Positions 45,565 through 54,765 of a DNA stretch of 64,000 nt are shown piece after piece. The notes under the pieces are model-generated. The model did no database searches and was not told where the DNA came from. It saw only the letters and a program-made list of their open reading frames with translations. This DNA comes from G965216255 sp965216255. Lineage in GTDB: Bacteria; Bacteroidota; Rhodothermia; Rhodothermales; Bin80. The stretch covers positions 558,001-622,000 of the forward strand of contig OZ244148.1 of assembly GCA_965216255.1 (NCBI GenBank), given 5' to 3'. A program made the translations under genes and the position numbers. How positions within the stretch are numbered: the stretch's first letter is position 1; every line of letters begins with the position of its first letter.

Positions 45565-46946
45565 AACCCGAGCGCGGCAGCGCCGCGCCACTCTTCCAGC
45601 CCAAGCACGCGCACAAATGCGCCAATCTTATGCTCAATCTCCTGCCATTCTGCATCAGGCGTAGAACCACGCACGATGCCGGCGCCGGAATACAGCGAAA
45701 GCGAGAGGCCCCGTACCAGCCCCGACCGAATTCCTACGGCAAACTCGGCGGCATCCGGACCGATCCATCCCACGGGCCCGGCGTACCACCCCCGGTCAAA
45801 ACACTCCCTGCTACGGATGGCTTCCAGCGCTTTTTCGGCCGGATATCCCCCTACAGCCGGAGTGGGATGCAGCGCAGCCAGCACATCCAGGCTGGTCACA
45901 CCGGCCCGGAGAGATGCTCGCACCCGCGACAACAGATGTAGAGTCGCAGCAAGCTTCATCACCGATGACTCCTCGTCGAGATAGAATGCCGACGATAATG
46001 GCTCAAGCTGCTCCTTAAGGCTTACGCGCACGTAGTCGTGCTCAAGCCCATCCTTCTTGCTGCCTGTCAAATCTGCCAGGAGCCGCGCATCTTCTTCGTT
46101 CGAAGCCCCGCGGGGCCGCGTTCCTGCCAATGCCTCGCTTTCGACATGGCGACCTCGCCTGCGAAAAAGCCGCTCGGGCGAGGCGCCCACAAAGGCCGGC
46201 GCCCCTGCAGGCTGGAAGCAAAAATGAAAACAGTCCGGCGCTCCCGCCTGCAGGCTCTCCAAAATGGAGATCGGCTCAAGAACATCAGAAAACAGGTACA
46301 CCGCCTTGCGAGCAAAAACTACCTTGTTGAGACTTGAACGGGAAAAGGCATTGAGCGCCCACGACACCATGGCGTCCCAGCGACCCTTGTCCGGATCGTT
46401 AATGCGGGCATAAGGGACCGGATTAGGGGCCGGAGGGCGACCAATTCCCAGCTCGATACCCTCCATGCTATCGGCAAACCTGCTATCGCGTGGCATAACA
46501 AGATTGCACGCAAGATCCGGCCCCCGGTCCGTGCTTCGAACTTCGAATCGGGGCAACACAAACTTGAATGCACCAAAAGCACTCCAGGCATCCTCGAATG
46601 GAGGTACGTGATCGAAGCGCATGCCCCCGTAATAGCGCATATCGGGATCACACTTGCTGAGCATTGGCGCTAGGCAACTACGCAAGCCGGAAGCGTTTGC
46701 CGTACTAGAGCAGCAGTCGGCCACACCCGTCGCTGCCACCACTTCCTTCCCCTCCCTGCCGGCCCAGTACATGCGCATCGCACCCGGCCTGGCACGAAGC
46801 CAATCAAAAGCATTGGCGCCCTCAAACGGGACACGTACACGCACCAATCTGGTGTCGGAGCCTCGCCAGTTCGCGACCAGTTCACGCACCCTTTGTTGCA
46901 GGGCGTACGTGCTGGCCCGCGTGCTCATATGCACATGATTCGTCAT
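45561..46946 (-). CDS. menF: Isochorismate synthase MenF
   Basis: The chorismate-binding enzyme opens the menaquinone branch. C-terminal landmarks are FVGASPERLFRRRGRHVESE, ALAGTRPRG, LHPTPAVGGYPAEKALEAI, RGWYAGPVGW and IVRGSTPDAEWQEIEHKIGA. The ATG at 46946 is chosen among three close starts (46961 GTG, 46946, 46928). The N-terminal part is less conserved. It is the first men gene, 60 bp behind the upstream membrane protein gene. Confidence 0.92.
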   Translation of the reverse strand: MTNHVHMSTRASTYALQQRVRELVANWRGSDTRLVRVRVPFEGANAFDWLRARPGAMRMYWAGREGKEVVAATGVADCCSSTANASGLRSCLAPMLSKCDPDMRYYGGMRFDHVPPFEDAWSAFGAFKFVLPRFEVRSTDRGPDLACNLVMPRDSRFADSMEGIELGIGRPPAPNPVPYARINDPDKGRWDAMVSWALNAFSRSSLNKVVFARKAVYLFSDVLEPISILESLQAGAPDCFHFCFQPAGAPAFVGASPERLFRRRGRHVESEALAGTRPRGASNEEDARLLADLTGSKKDGLEHDYVRVSLKEQLEPLSSAFYLDEESSVMKLAATLHLLSRVRASLRAGVTSLDVLAALHPTPAVGGYPAEKALEAIRSRECFDRGWYAGPVGWIGPDAAEFAVGIRSGLVRGLSLSLYSGAGIVRGSTPDAEWQEIEHKIGAFVRVLGLEEWRGAAALGL

Positions 46947-47006
46947 GCGCCCGGTTGCCACCAGTGTGCATTGAAAGCTAAAACTACGAAGACGGCAACG
47001 ATTCGG

Positions 47007-47633
47007 TTACTTGCGCCTAAGCGTATGGACAATCCTTTCCTCTATATCGGAAAACTCTTTCAGCGCAATGCCGTGGTGCAATGCCGCCCGCACGATTAGG
47101 GAGCGGAGTACGTGATCCGGAACGGGCATGCGATACAGCGATCCCCTGATGCGCCTCACAAGCGGCTGCATGACCAAACGCATGAGTTCCCATCGAAGAA
47201 CAATAAAGCTTGCCAGGCCAACAGCGACGGCTACATACTTTGACTGAACCGCGGCCGTGCTCATGGTCCAAACGTAGTATGCGGCCTGCAGTAGCACGGC
47301 ATCCAGAACCCTGAATAGAGGAAGCACGGTGCGGCTGACGAGAGCCGGCCCTAGGCACTGCCATGCCACAAACACGACCACAGCCGCCAGGAAAGCCTGG
47401 AACGGAGGGACCAGAAAGAGCAGTGCGGGCACAAGCCACAGTGCAAGCGTCTGGGAAGAGCGCAGCCAAACTTCGGCATCAGCGAGGAGGCAGCCAAGCG
47501 GCTGATGGTCCACTACACGGCCCGCATAGTCACGAACCCATTCTTCACGCGTTCGAAACCAAACGCCCGAATCCGTGAATATGCCTCGCGGTGTATCAAC
47601 GTAGGTTGCTTTCAACCGGAGGCGCAGGGACAT
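47007..47633 (-). CDS. Membrane protein of unknown function between ybbR-like gene and men operon
   Basis: With a start at ATG 47633 (MSLRLRLKATYVDTPRGIFT) the product has 209 residues and three or four membrane helices, such as LALWLVPALLFLVPPFQAFL and AAVVVFVAWQCLGPALV. I do not recognise the family. It lies 52 bp downstream of the YbbR-like gene and ahead of menF on the same strand, so it may be the second gene of one transcript. Confidence 0.6.
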   Translation of the reverse strand: MSLRLRLKATYVDTPRGIFTDSGVWFRTREEWVRDYAGRVVDHQPLGCLLADAEVWLRSSQTLALWLVPALLFLVPPFQAFLAAVVVFVAWQCLGPALVSRTVLPLFRVLDAVLLQAAYYVWTMSTAAVQSKYVAVAVGLASFIVLRWELMRLVMQPLVRRIRGSLYRMPVPDHVLRSLIVRAALHHGIALKEFSDIEERIVHTLRRK

Positions 47634-47685
47634 GATGTGATCAGTCGGGTGGAGCGAACTCCCTACGGCTGCCTTGCGCACTCTT

Positions 47686-48681
47686 CTACTCTGTCCCAAT
47701 ATAGATGTAGTACGCCAGAGTCCGTGGAAAAGTCTGTACCGGCCGTAGTAACAATTCCGTCGGCATATGGATCCGTGGACTAACGCGCCCCGTGGTGTCG
47801 GTCCGAATGATGTCGTACGGTACCGTGGCGTAAAAATCCTCCGCTTGCAGGGCCGCGTCATAATCGGAAAGAGCCACCAGATACGTTACCTCAACATTGC
47901 CAGGATCGAGTTCTACAGGCGGCTGCGAAGTGGGAAGGTCCGTTACCAGCACCGGCAGAATGCGACCCGCTTCCGTGAAGCGGTGCGCCCGTGAGCGCAG
48001 GCGCACGTGCGTGTGACTTACCCGGACGAGTTCTCCTAGCGTATCGGAAAGCGGCACATGGACGTCCACGGTATCCAGGAATCCCGAGCGTTGCATGGCC
48101 TCCGTAGGCCATGCCTGTACCGCTGAGACAATCGAGCGGGCGCCTACGATGTCCACCGAATCCGGCAGCAGAACAGGTTGTGTAAAGAAGTCATAGGATT
48201 CCTCGGGTTCCAACACGGCACGCGACAGCACGGGAACGCGCCTCGCAATGCGCTCCTCCTTCCGGAGCACAATGCTCCGCGGAAAAAATTCCACCACGCT
48301 TACGTCCTGGGGCAGCTTGGCCGCAGATTCCAGCGCCACGACATTGACCGAGCCGTCGATATCTAGCACCGGACGGTCGGCCCGTAGACTAAACAGCGAT
48401 GTACCGGAGCCTCGGATCCGGGCCTGTACAATCTGCGGCGGCAGGACTGTCAGAGCGGTATCCGGCGGCAGGTTGATTACGCGCGTGTCCAGCTGAACCA
48501 GAACCGTATATGTTTCTTCCATGCTGAGCGCAAGCCACATTGTCAAAGCAACGAGTATGCATATGGTAAATATGAGGCCGGGCCTATGCCCCACTCCACT
48601 TCTGGGCACCACAGAGTCCGCTGCTGCCAGACGCCGCAGTAACCCGCTCAGACGCACTACAATGCCTTTCTGTCTGCTCAT
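47686..48681 (-). CDS. YbbR-like domain protein
   Basis: The 331-residue protein has a basic N-terminus, one membrane helix (LIFTICILVALTMWLALSM) and then periplasmic YbbR-like repeats with DTRVINLPPDTALTVLPPQI, VQARIRGSGTSLFSLRADRP, and RKEERIARRVPVL. YbbR proteins are cell-envelope proteins that in several phyla accompany the c-di-AMP cyclase CdaA. No cyclase gene is in the visible window. Confidence 0.8.
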   Translation of the reverse strand: MSRQKGIVVRLSGLLRRLAAADSVVPRSGVGHRPGLIFTICILVALTMWLALSMEETYTVLVQLDTRVINLPPDTALTVLPPQIVQARIRGSGTSLFSLRADRPVLDIDGSVNVVALESAAKLPQDVSVVEFFPRSIVLRKEERIARRVPVLSRAVLEPEESYDFFTQPVLLPDSVDIVGARSIVSAVQAWPTEAMQRSGFLDTVDVHVPLSDTLGELVRVSHTHVRLRSRAHRFTEAGRILPVLVTDLPTSQPPVELDPGNVEVTYLVALSDYDAALQAEDFYATVPYDIIRTDTTGRVSPRIHMPTELLLRPVQTFPRTLAYYIYIGTE

Positions 48682-49458
48682 GTATGCTCCCGGAGTATAT
48701 TCACGGTTCCCTGCCTGAATCGGTTGGCGGTTTCACGGCCATGATCGGGAAAAAGCGCTGGGACCGATGCCATTGTTCCTCATTCCCTTGCCATCGTAGC
48801 TTTAATCGGCCCTTCGGCGAGTTTATCCAGGTCCAGCATTTGACGCACCGCTTCATCTGCCCGTGTCAGGACGCGGGCGGTGGCTACTGCTCCCACGCGC
48901 ACTGAGGCCCGCTCCCTCGCTTCTGCGGCGGCCTGCACGGCGGCAACCTCTCCCACCGGCTGCTCGGTTACCAGCGCAGCCGACGTCATTTTCCGGCGCA
49001 TAATACGTACCTCCGAAGCCTTAGCCACCGCCTCCCAACCAGCCCGCGGGTCTACAGCAGGTCGACCGCCGATTCTGACTGAGCAGACATGCAATGCGAC
49101 CGATGCGTGGATGCGCTAGACCCCCGGATTGGGCAGAAGCATCTCGACATCGGAGCCGGGACACAGCATAAGGTGGACCCTCACCAGTTCACCGACACGC
49201 TCCGCTGCGACGGCGCCACTATCCGTGGCAGCTTTGACAACCCCTCCATCTCCTCGAGCCCTAGCGGTGACATAGCCTCCACCGTTTTTTCTCCTTGCCT
49301 ATCAGCCGGACGCGCGCAGCCTTTACCATGGCCTCGACGGTTTCTATTGCACCTACGAGGCCGCGCGCTTCCGCCATTCCAAGGTTATCCGGCAATCTTC
49401 AGCCATCGCTTTCGGCTTCATCCGTGTGGCACGAAGATAGACGGAGCCTCTGCGATTG
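48682..49458. other. Region with no firmly recognised gene
   Basis: A minus-strand frame 48780-49094 (RAGWEAVAKASEVRIMRRKM, then ALVTEQPVGEVAAVQAAAEA and DEAVRQMLDLDKLAEGPI) has protein-like periodicity of a helical protein, and could be real, but I cannot name it. No other feature is visible up to the glycosyltransferase remnant. Confidence 0.35.
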
Positions 49459-50110
49459 TCAACCGGTGAGCTCTTTGTACATGTTTATCATCGGACGCAC
49501 GGTTGCGTCCCTGTTATAGCGTTCTGTAACGGCACGGTGCCCATTTTGCCCCAGCTCTCTAGCACGTTTCGGGTCCTGGGCCAGCGCTATCAGTGCTCGG
49601 GCCATGGCATCCACGTCGCCATAGGGGACGACGACTCCACAATCGGTCTCAGTGACAATCCGCTCCAACGATGTACAATTGGTAACAACCACCGGGCGCT
49701 GGAGGTACATATAGTGAAATAGCTTGTGGGGGGATGAAGCATCCGTCTGCTCACCCTTTACATGCGGAACAACGCACGCATTACTGCCGAGAACATAACT
49801 TTATAATTGCTCAGGCGGCTGCCAGCCAACAAACCGTACACAGTGCTCAACGCCGAGTCTTTCCGTAAGGGCCTCAAGTTCTGGCCGAATTCGGCCTTCA
49901 CCGACCACGACAAAACGAGCAGCAACCACATCAATCAGTTGCGTCATAGCGCGAATTACAATATCTAACCCGCGGTGGAGATCAATCCCTCCGGCATATA
50001 CTATCGTAAACGCAGAATTCACTTCTTCGATAACACGTGCTGAAACGCGTGTGTTATCTAAGTCCAACATATTTTCGGACAAGACTTCGATACTCCAGAG
50101 GCCGACTGGC
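49459..50110 (-). pseudogene. Glycosyltransferase family 4 remnant with stop codon
   Basis: The minus strand reads FTIVYAGGIDLHRGLDIVIR, FVVVGEGRIRPELEALTERL and VRFVGWQPPEQL, then TAA at 49801-49803. It goes on in the same frame with SYVLGSNACVVPHVKGEQTD, FHYMYLQRPVVVTNCTSLER and YNRDATVRPMINMYKELTG. This is the donor-binding half of a GT4 enzyme. The N-terminal half is replaced by an IS1634-like fragment at 50110. A single point mutation plus a truncation killed it. Confidence 0.75.
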
Positions 50111-50112
50111 CT

Positions 50113-50605
50113 GTGATGACCAATCGGGTGGCAGCTACGATGCGTGGGCAGCAAATGCTGCCGCTGGAAGATGAAAAGCTGGTGCGCACCGCAGCCGAGA
50201 TCGTCCGCCGCCTGCGCGAGAAGGGTTACGATGTGGACGCCGGGCGCGACGATCGTGACGCCATCATTACCGATGCAGTGCATCATACGGATGCGCGCAC
50301 GGTCGGGGGCGAGCGCGTATGTCTGCAAGCCTTGAAGCAACTCGGCTTTGCGAAGCTGTTGCGCAGTATGGGCATGCCAGAAAAGGATATTCGCATGGTG
50401 CTCGTGGTTGGGCGCATGATGGCACCCGGGAGTGAAGCCCGTACGTAGCGCTGGATGAAGGACGCCTCCGCAATTTTGGAACTGGTGGACCTGGAGGTGC
50501 CGTGCGAAAGCACGCTGTATCGGGCCGGCGATCGGCTTTATGCGCTGCGCGATGCAGCACGGGCTATATGCGAAACAGCTACTTGGCTTTAGCGAAACAC
50601 TCCGC
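50113..50605 (+). pseudogene. IS1634-like transposase fragment, near-duplicate of 3899-4111
   Basis: The frame reads EDEKLVRTAAEIVRRLREKG, LKQLGFAKLLRSMGMPEKDI and RMVLVVGRMMAPGSEA, then a TAG at 50446 and WMKDASAILELVDLEVPCES. From 50356 on it matches 3899-4111 with only a few changes. It supplies the N-terminal part missing there. It ends at the left end of an IS30. Confidence 0.7.
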
Positions 50606-50607
50606 CA

Positions 50608-51993
50608 ATTAAAGTCCGAAGTGCAACAACTGTAGACAAGGTAGTATGCCCCTGAGTAGAGACAGGAGATAGCACAGGCAACGCGGAAAACGAGCTTCTT
50701 CGGAGGGAGGGCGGAGCCCGACCGGAGAAGAAGCTGCTTGCTGGCCGAAGAAATTCGCGCTCCTTGACCTTTGAGGCAGCCAATGCCGACGGGCGAGCAT
50801 GGCTCTTCCCCTGCGTGTAGGCACGCATGATGTCACCCGAACATGGTACAATGGTCTATGGGTCTTTCTGGCGACGACCCGACTCAGACCATGGACGCGG
50901 AGGCTGCCACGCCCTCTAGTGCAGGAAGAAAAACCTCCGCCGGCGTGCGGTAGGCCAAGCATCGGCGCGGACGGTTGTTCAATTGCGCTTGCACCCGCCT
51001 CACCGCTGCCGGTTCAACCGTGTGAAAGTTGGTTGCCTTCGGGAAGTACTCTCGCACCAGGCCGTTGGTGTGCTCGTTCAGACCACGCTCCCAGGAGTGG
51101 TATGGCCTCGCAAAGTAAAACGATGCGGAAAGCGCGCTGGCGATGATGAGCGAACTCCTTGCCATTGTCCGCCGTGATAGTAAGTACCCGGTCCTTTACC
51201 GGACTGAGACAACCTATGATCGCATGGCGGACCCCGATCGCAGCCTTTGACGCAACGTGCTCAAGAAACGTGAATTTCGAGGCGCGATCGACCATGGATA
51301 CCAGTGCTCCCTGTTGTTTCGCCCCGATGATCGTATCAACCTCCCAGTCGCCTATCCGCGTCTTCTGCTCTACAATGGGATCACGTTCGCTGATGTCTAC
51401 ACGGTGCGGTATCAGGCCGCGCCCAGCACCGCTCTTGTTACGCCTGTTGTACCGCTTACCACGGCGACGCAGCAGCTTGTACAACGATCCGCCAGCCGCT
51501 CGGTCCGCCCAGCTATGCCTGTAAATCCATGTGGTGCTTACCGAAACGACACCATCACGACGAAGTCGACCCGAGACCTGCTCCGGACTCCAGTGCAGGG
51601 CGAGCTTCTCACGCACAAGAGACCACATCGCTTCAGTCATCTTCCGTGGACGCAACGATGCCTTCCTCCGCCGCCCGCTGGCCAAGCGGGTAGCCTGTTG
51701 ATACCGGTAGCCCCTACCTCCGCTGTTGCGATGCAACTCCCGGCTGATCGTCGATGGCGAGCGACCCAACTGTCGCGCAATCTCGCGCAGCGAATCAGCT
51801 CGCTTCCTCAATGCGTGAATCTGGCACCTTTCCTCATAGGAAAGATGATGATAGCCCGTCGCCATTTGATACCCTCCAATGATGTCTTAACGGAGCGTAC
51901 CGGCATCATCTCGCTCACATGTAATCAGCGTGATGAATACGCGCTTGCTAGCGCGCTGTCATCCAAATCAAGTGTTGCACTTCGTTGTTAAAT
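50608..51993 (-). mobile_element. IS30-family element
   Basis: Both ends share CGAAGTGCAAC in inverted orientation (50617-50627; reverse complement at 51974-51984), with less similar outer bases. Between them lies a frameshifted IS30 transposase gene. The left flank is an IS1634-like fragment and the right flank a TIR-like gene, without a matching target duplication, so DNA was lost on at least one side after insertion. Confidence 0.65.
50884..51865 (-). pseudogene. IS30-family transposase with frameshift
   Basis: The frame from 51865 reads the IS30 HTH (MATGYHHLSYEERCQIHALR, REIARQLGRSPSTISRELHR) and core (RIGDWEVDTIIGAKQQGALV, VLTITADNGKEFAHH). Near 51160 it shifts. The right C-terminus is in another frame: ALSASFYFARPYHSWERGLN, EHTNGLVREYFPK, AQLNNRPRRCLAYRTPAEVF. 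The DDE residues (DWEVDT, TADNG, ERGLNEHTNG) are split by the shift. Confidence 0.85.
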
Positions 51994-52272
51994 GGGCCGA
52001 CCGTCATACGTGCTCGAATAAATTTCCCAGTCGACGTGCTTTCGGCGTTTGGTCTCCCTCCCAACCAAGACAATAGTCACCGTCGAATCCCTGAGATATT
52101 TGTCCCGGATTGCGCGACGAATCTGCTCATCCGACCACTCGTCCGGAATGTTGCCCGTGTCGACGGATCTGTCCAGGAATACGGAATTCCTCTTGCCAAT
52201 TTCGACCAGTGACTCCTTGTACCGCTGGTCGTTACTGTGATGGTAGCTAATGAATACTTTGTGCATCGCCAT
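51988..52272 (-). pseudogene. TIR-like (ThsB/DUF1863-type) protein, 3' end cut by IS30
   Basis: ATG 52272 follows the SLOG stop by one base (TGAGATG). The 94 codons read MAMHKVFISYHHSNDQRYKE, SVFLDRSVDTGNIPDEWSDE, QIRRAIRDKYLRDSTVTIVL, then VDWEIYSSTYDG. The order FISYHH, IRRAIRDKYL, STVTIVLVG and KHVDWEI is that of the MTH538/TIR-like fold (DUF1863) of Thoeris ThsB proteins, which act as phage sensors making cyclic-ADPR-like signals. The last residue and the stop come from the IS30 terminus, so the C-terminal part is missing. The surviving WE pair corresponds to the conserved region of this fold. Confidence 0.8.
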
Positions 52273-52273
52273 C

Positions 52274-53086
52274 TCAATTGCTGAAGATTCGGCGCAGCCC
52301 ACGGGACACGAGGGAGACCGCCTGCTGGATATGGGGCGTCCGGGCCAAGACGCCGTTCTCCTCCCGGGAAAGACCGTTGTGGAGGTCGCTGGGCGAATAC
52401 TTGCGAAAGCACTGACGACCGGACCACTCATCTCGGGAGCCAGCCCAACACTCGATGAGGCCAACTGTCTCCGCAATATCGCGAGCGCACCCGCCGAATC
52501 CGCCGAGTACGAAGAGAGGCTGACCGGCTTCGAGCGAGAGGCATGCCTCCTCGGCGATTCCGGGCATCGCCCCCTTGTAGCCTTCGACCCTGCCGCCGAG
52601 AACGATGCGCGCACGAATGTCACCGCGCATAATGGTTCGCATTGCCGTTAGTCCCTTCGCCCACTCGTTCTCCTGTGGCTCGTGCGCACGAATGTTCTGT
52701 CGCTGTTCCAGCGTAAGGCGTGCACCGTCCAACGCGAGGAGGACTAGGCGAACGGCAGGTTCGTGTTCGACGGAGAACGTTGCAAGCTCGTTCGACGTCA
52801 TTCGGATATGCACCGGCCAAGCCAAGTAATCGGTCACGACGATGGTTCCGCCGTGCCGAGGATGATTCTCATAACGCCCTACCAACTCCGCCAGGAACTC
52901 CGTAAATCCGTTTTGCCGCAGATCCCCGCCGTAAGCAAGACTCTTTCCCGAGGCGAATAGGTGCAGCGCAATCTCGGCCATCGCATCGCGCAAGTGTCCG
53001 TCACTCAGCCCTAGGGCCTGCAGGTCGGGGCTCTCCGAGACCGAAATCCCGACAACGGGTGTTATCTCTGTGTGGGATGAGGTCAT
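52274..53086 (-). CDS. SLOG-domain protein (SLOG cluster 3 type)
   Basis: The 270-residue protein starts inside the stop of the TIR gene (ATGA at 53083). It has a Rossmann-like opening VVGISVSESPDLQALGLSDG, then HLRDAMAEIALHLFASGKSL, AYGGDLRQNGFTEFLAELVG and, towards the end, ARIVLGGRVEGYKGAMPGIA, EEACLSLEAGQPLFVLGGFG. That matches the SLOG superfamily, which binds nucleotide-derived ligands; this subgroup was predicted by others to work with TIR proteins in conflict systems. SLOG in Thoeris ThsA senses the TIR-made signal. Here no SIR2 or other effector domain is fused, so the SLOG may be a stand-alone sensor. Confidence 0.8.
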   Translation of the reverse strand: MTSSHTEITPVVGISVSESPDLQALGLSDGHLRDAMAEIALHLFASGKSLAYGGDLRQNGFTEFLAELVGRYENHPRHGGTIVVTDYLAWPVHIRMTSNELATFSVEHEPAVRLVLLALDGARLTLEQRQNIRAHEPQENEWAKGLTAMRTIMRGDIRARIVLGGRVEGYKGAMPGIAEEACLSLEAGQPLFVLGGFGGCARDIAETVGLIECWAGSRDEWSGRQCFRKYSPSDLHNGLSREENGVLARTPHIQQAVSLVSRGLRRIFSN

Positions 53087-54249
53087 TGGCGCTCCTCCAA
53101 CCAGTCCGTCAAGGTCTGCACGCGTACCCCCGGCGCAATCTCCCTGAATAGCCGTTCTTCGTCGGCACTTAGCAGCGGCTCAGGATAAACGATCGCCGGA
53201 GCCGAGTCCTCACCACCAGGGGGCACTGCTGCCAATGCGATCAACTCGGGCGGTCGTGCTGTGAACAAGACCCTCGGCGAGCCCGAACGATACGGCTCGA
53301 CGCGGTAGCACCACAACCAAGTGTGGAAAACCTCATCCATAAGGCAGCCTATAACTGTTGCAATTCGGTTCGTTCGGCCCGGTTCCATACGGACTATCGG
53401 TACATTACCAAGATAGGCCAATCCGCGTGGATCGATATCCTGCACACAATCGACAACAACCATCGGAACCATGAGACGTTTTGCCTCGATGACTTCGCGC
53501 CGACACCATTCGCGCGAAGAGTACGAATCGGTATGCACCGCCATGACTGCGCCCGCGCCGATTTGGTGCAGCAGGACATCTCTGAATGATCTTCCAGGCG
53601 GGATGTCATAGACATCGAAGAAGCTATCTAGCGTGCTGTAATTGTGGATCCAGTCGCGAATACTGCGGCTCACGGATTCGCCGTCAACGTCGTGCTTCGA
53701 GTGGCTGATGAAGACTCGTATTTTCTCCAAATAGCTCTTAAGCGCCGCCTTGCTGTCACCGGTGCTCCATACGCGTTGTCGGAGCATTCGGCAGAATTCG
53801 TGGGTCAGGTCGGACGTCAGTCGTCGGGTAAGGTCCGTGTAGTCTGCGTCCCAGAGGTCCCAGCGCAGCGCCTGCTGCACAACCCCTAATTCAGTCCCCC
53901 GATTATCCATCGTCACCGGAAAAAAGCCGGCGGTAACCCCCATCTTGTCCGCGGTCTGCGCGATGCCGCGCACATAGTCAACCCACGCGCAATCGTCAAT
54001 CAGCGTCGACTCCGCCAGCGCAACGATAACCGTAATTTCTGCATCCTTCCAGTCGATTGGCAAAGGCGTGAGTTCACCCGGTACAGGTTCGCTACGCTCA
54101 AGAACGCTTACTCCGCGTTCCTCCCCGACGGTCCGATAGAGATCGCGACCAAAGTGCGTACGGAGCTGGTCTGCAATTTTATGACCTCCCTGATACGAGG
54201 GATGCCACATCACGTACAGCGCGAAGAGCGGATGTGTCGCTATTTCCAT
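53083..54249 (-). CDS. TIR-domain protein with N-terminal TIR-like region
   Basis: The 388-residue protein is the first gene of a three-gene operon. Residues 175-290 form a canonical TIR domain: IRVFISHSKHDVDGESVSRS, FFDVYDIPPGRSFRDVLLHQ, AVMAVHTDSYSSREWCRREV. The Glu in SREWCRREV is at the NADase position. Residues 1-165 (LFALYVMWHPSYQGGHKIAD, AEITVIVALAESTLIDDCAW, VDYVRGIAQTADKMG) look like a second, divergent TIR-type fold. The C-terminal 90 residues (PRVLFTARPPELIALAAVP) are unassigned. Family knowledge makes NAD cleavage or cyclic-ADPR signalling probable, but this is not shown by sequence alone. Confidence 0.8.
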   Translation of the reverse strand: MEIATHPLFALYVMWHPSYQGGHKIADQLRTHFGRDLYRTVGEERGVSVLERSEPVPGELTPLPIDWKDAEITVIVALAESTLIDDCAWVDYVRGIAQTADKMGVTAGFFPVTMDNRGTELGVVQQALRWDLWDADYTDLTRRLTSDLTHEFCRMLRQRVWSTGDSKAALKSYLEKIRVFISHSKHDVDGESVSRSIRDWIHNYSTLDSFFDVYDIPPGRSFRDVLLHQIGAGAVMAVHTDSYSSREWCRREVIEAKRLMVPMVVVDCVQDIDPRGLAYLGNVPIVRMEPGRTNRIATVIGCLMDEVFHTWLWCYRVEPYRSGSPRVLFTARPPELIALAAVPPGGEDSAPAIVYPEPLLSADEERLFREIAPGVRVQTLTDWLEERQ

Positions 54250-54374
54250 GGCGCTACTGACCTAAGCCTCTTGGTGATCCTTCCGCAGATACGTGCACGC
54301 ACGACCCCACGACGCTATCGGGAACCACCTTGCGCTCTAAGGCAACCGCCGCGAAAAGGGCACACTGCAGCCGC

Positions 54375-54578
54375 TCAGGCCGCCTCCTTGGGATGCCCGC
54401 AAACACAACACGGCTCGCGGGGCTTCGGCGGCAAATGTACGAACGTACGATCCGAGGCCGCTTCCATGGCCTGGATATCTTTGACAATGGCCGCAGAATC
54501 GTAGTTGAACTTGGCAGCGTGCGCCTCGCGAACCGCCCGCAACTCAGCCAGAACCGGATCCGCCGGTCGGTTTTCCAT
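54375..54578 (-). CDS. Small protein paired with a PIN-domain gene
   Basis: The 67-residue product (MENRPADPVLAELRAVREAH, then FNYDSAAIVKDIQAMEAASD and CCVCGHPKEAA) has the ELRxxREAHAAxFxYD pattern of short proteins often found next to PIN toxins. The start lies inside the 3' end of the PIN remnant. It is 125 bp upstream of the TIR gene on the same strand. Confidence 0.6.
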   Translation of the reverse strand: MENRPADPVLAELRAVREAHAAKFNYDSAAIVKDIQAMEAASDRTFVHLPPKPREPCCVCGHPKEAA

Positions 54579-54765
54579 AAGGTACCTCCATTAATGCATC
54601 CGGTGTACAAATAATTACCGGCTTGTGATCCAACCCGCGAAGCACACGATCAATTATGGGAAGCTGAGCCGGGTTCGCAATGTGCTTGAAGTTCCACGTC
54701 ACCAGATAATCTACACGGTTGACAGCAGCGATGGCTATGTGGGCGTAGAGTCGGCGGGAGGCGCA
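54544..54765 (-). pseudogene. PIN-domain toxin remnant (C-terminal part)
   Basis: On the minus strand the frame reads HIAIAAVNRVDYLVTWNFKH, IANPAQLPIIDRVLRGLDHK and PVIICTPDALMEV. This is the conserved C-terminal end of a VapC-like PIN ribonuclease, with the last acidic residues around DYLVTWN. Upstream (GAPPADSTPT) a frame change occurs and similarity is lost, so the N-terminal catalytic residues are missing. It overlaps the small partner gene by 35 bases. Confidence 0.6.
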
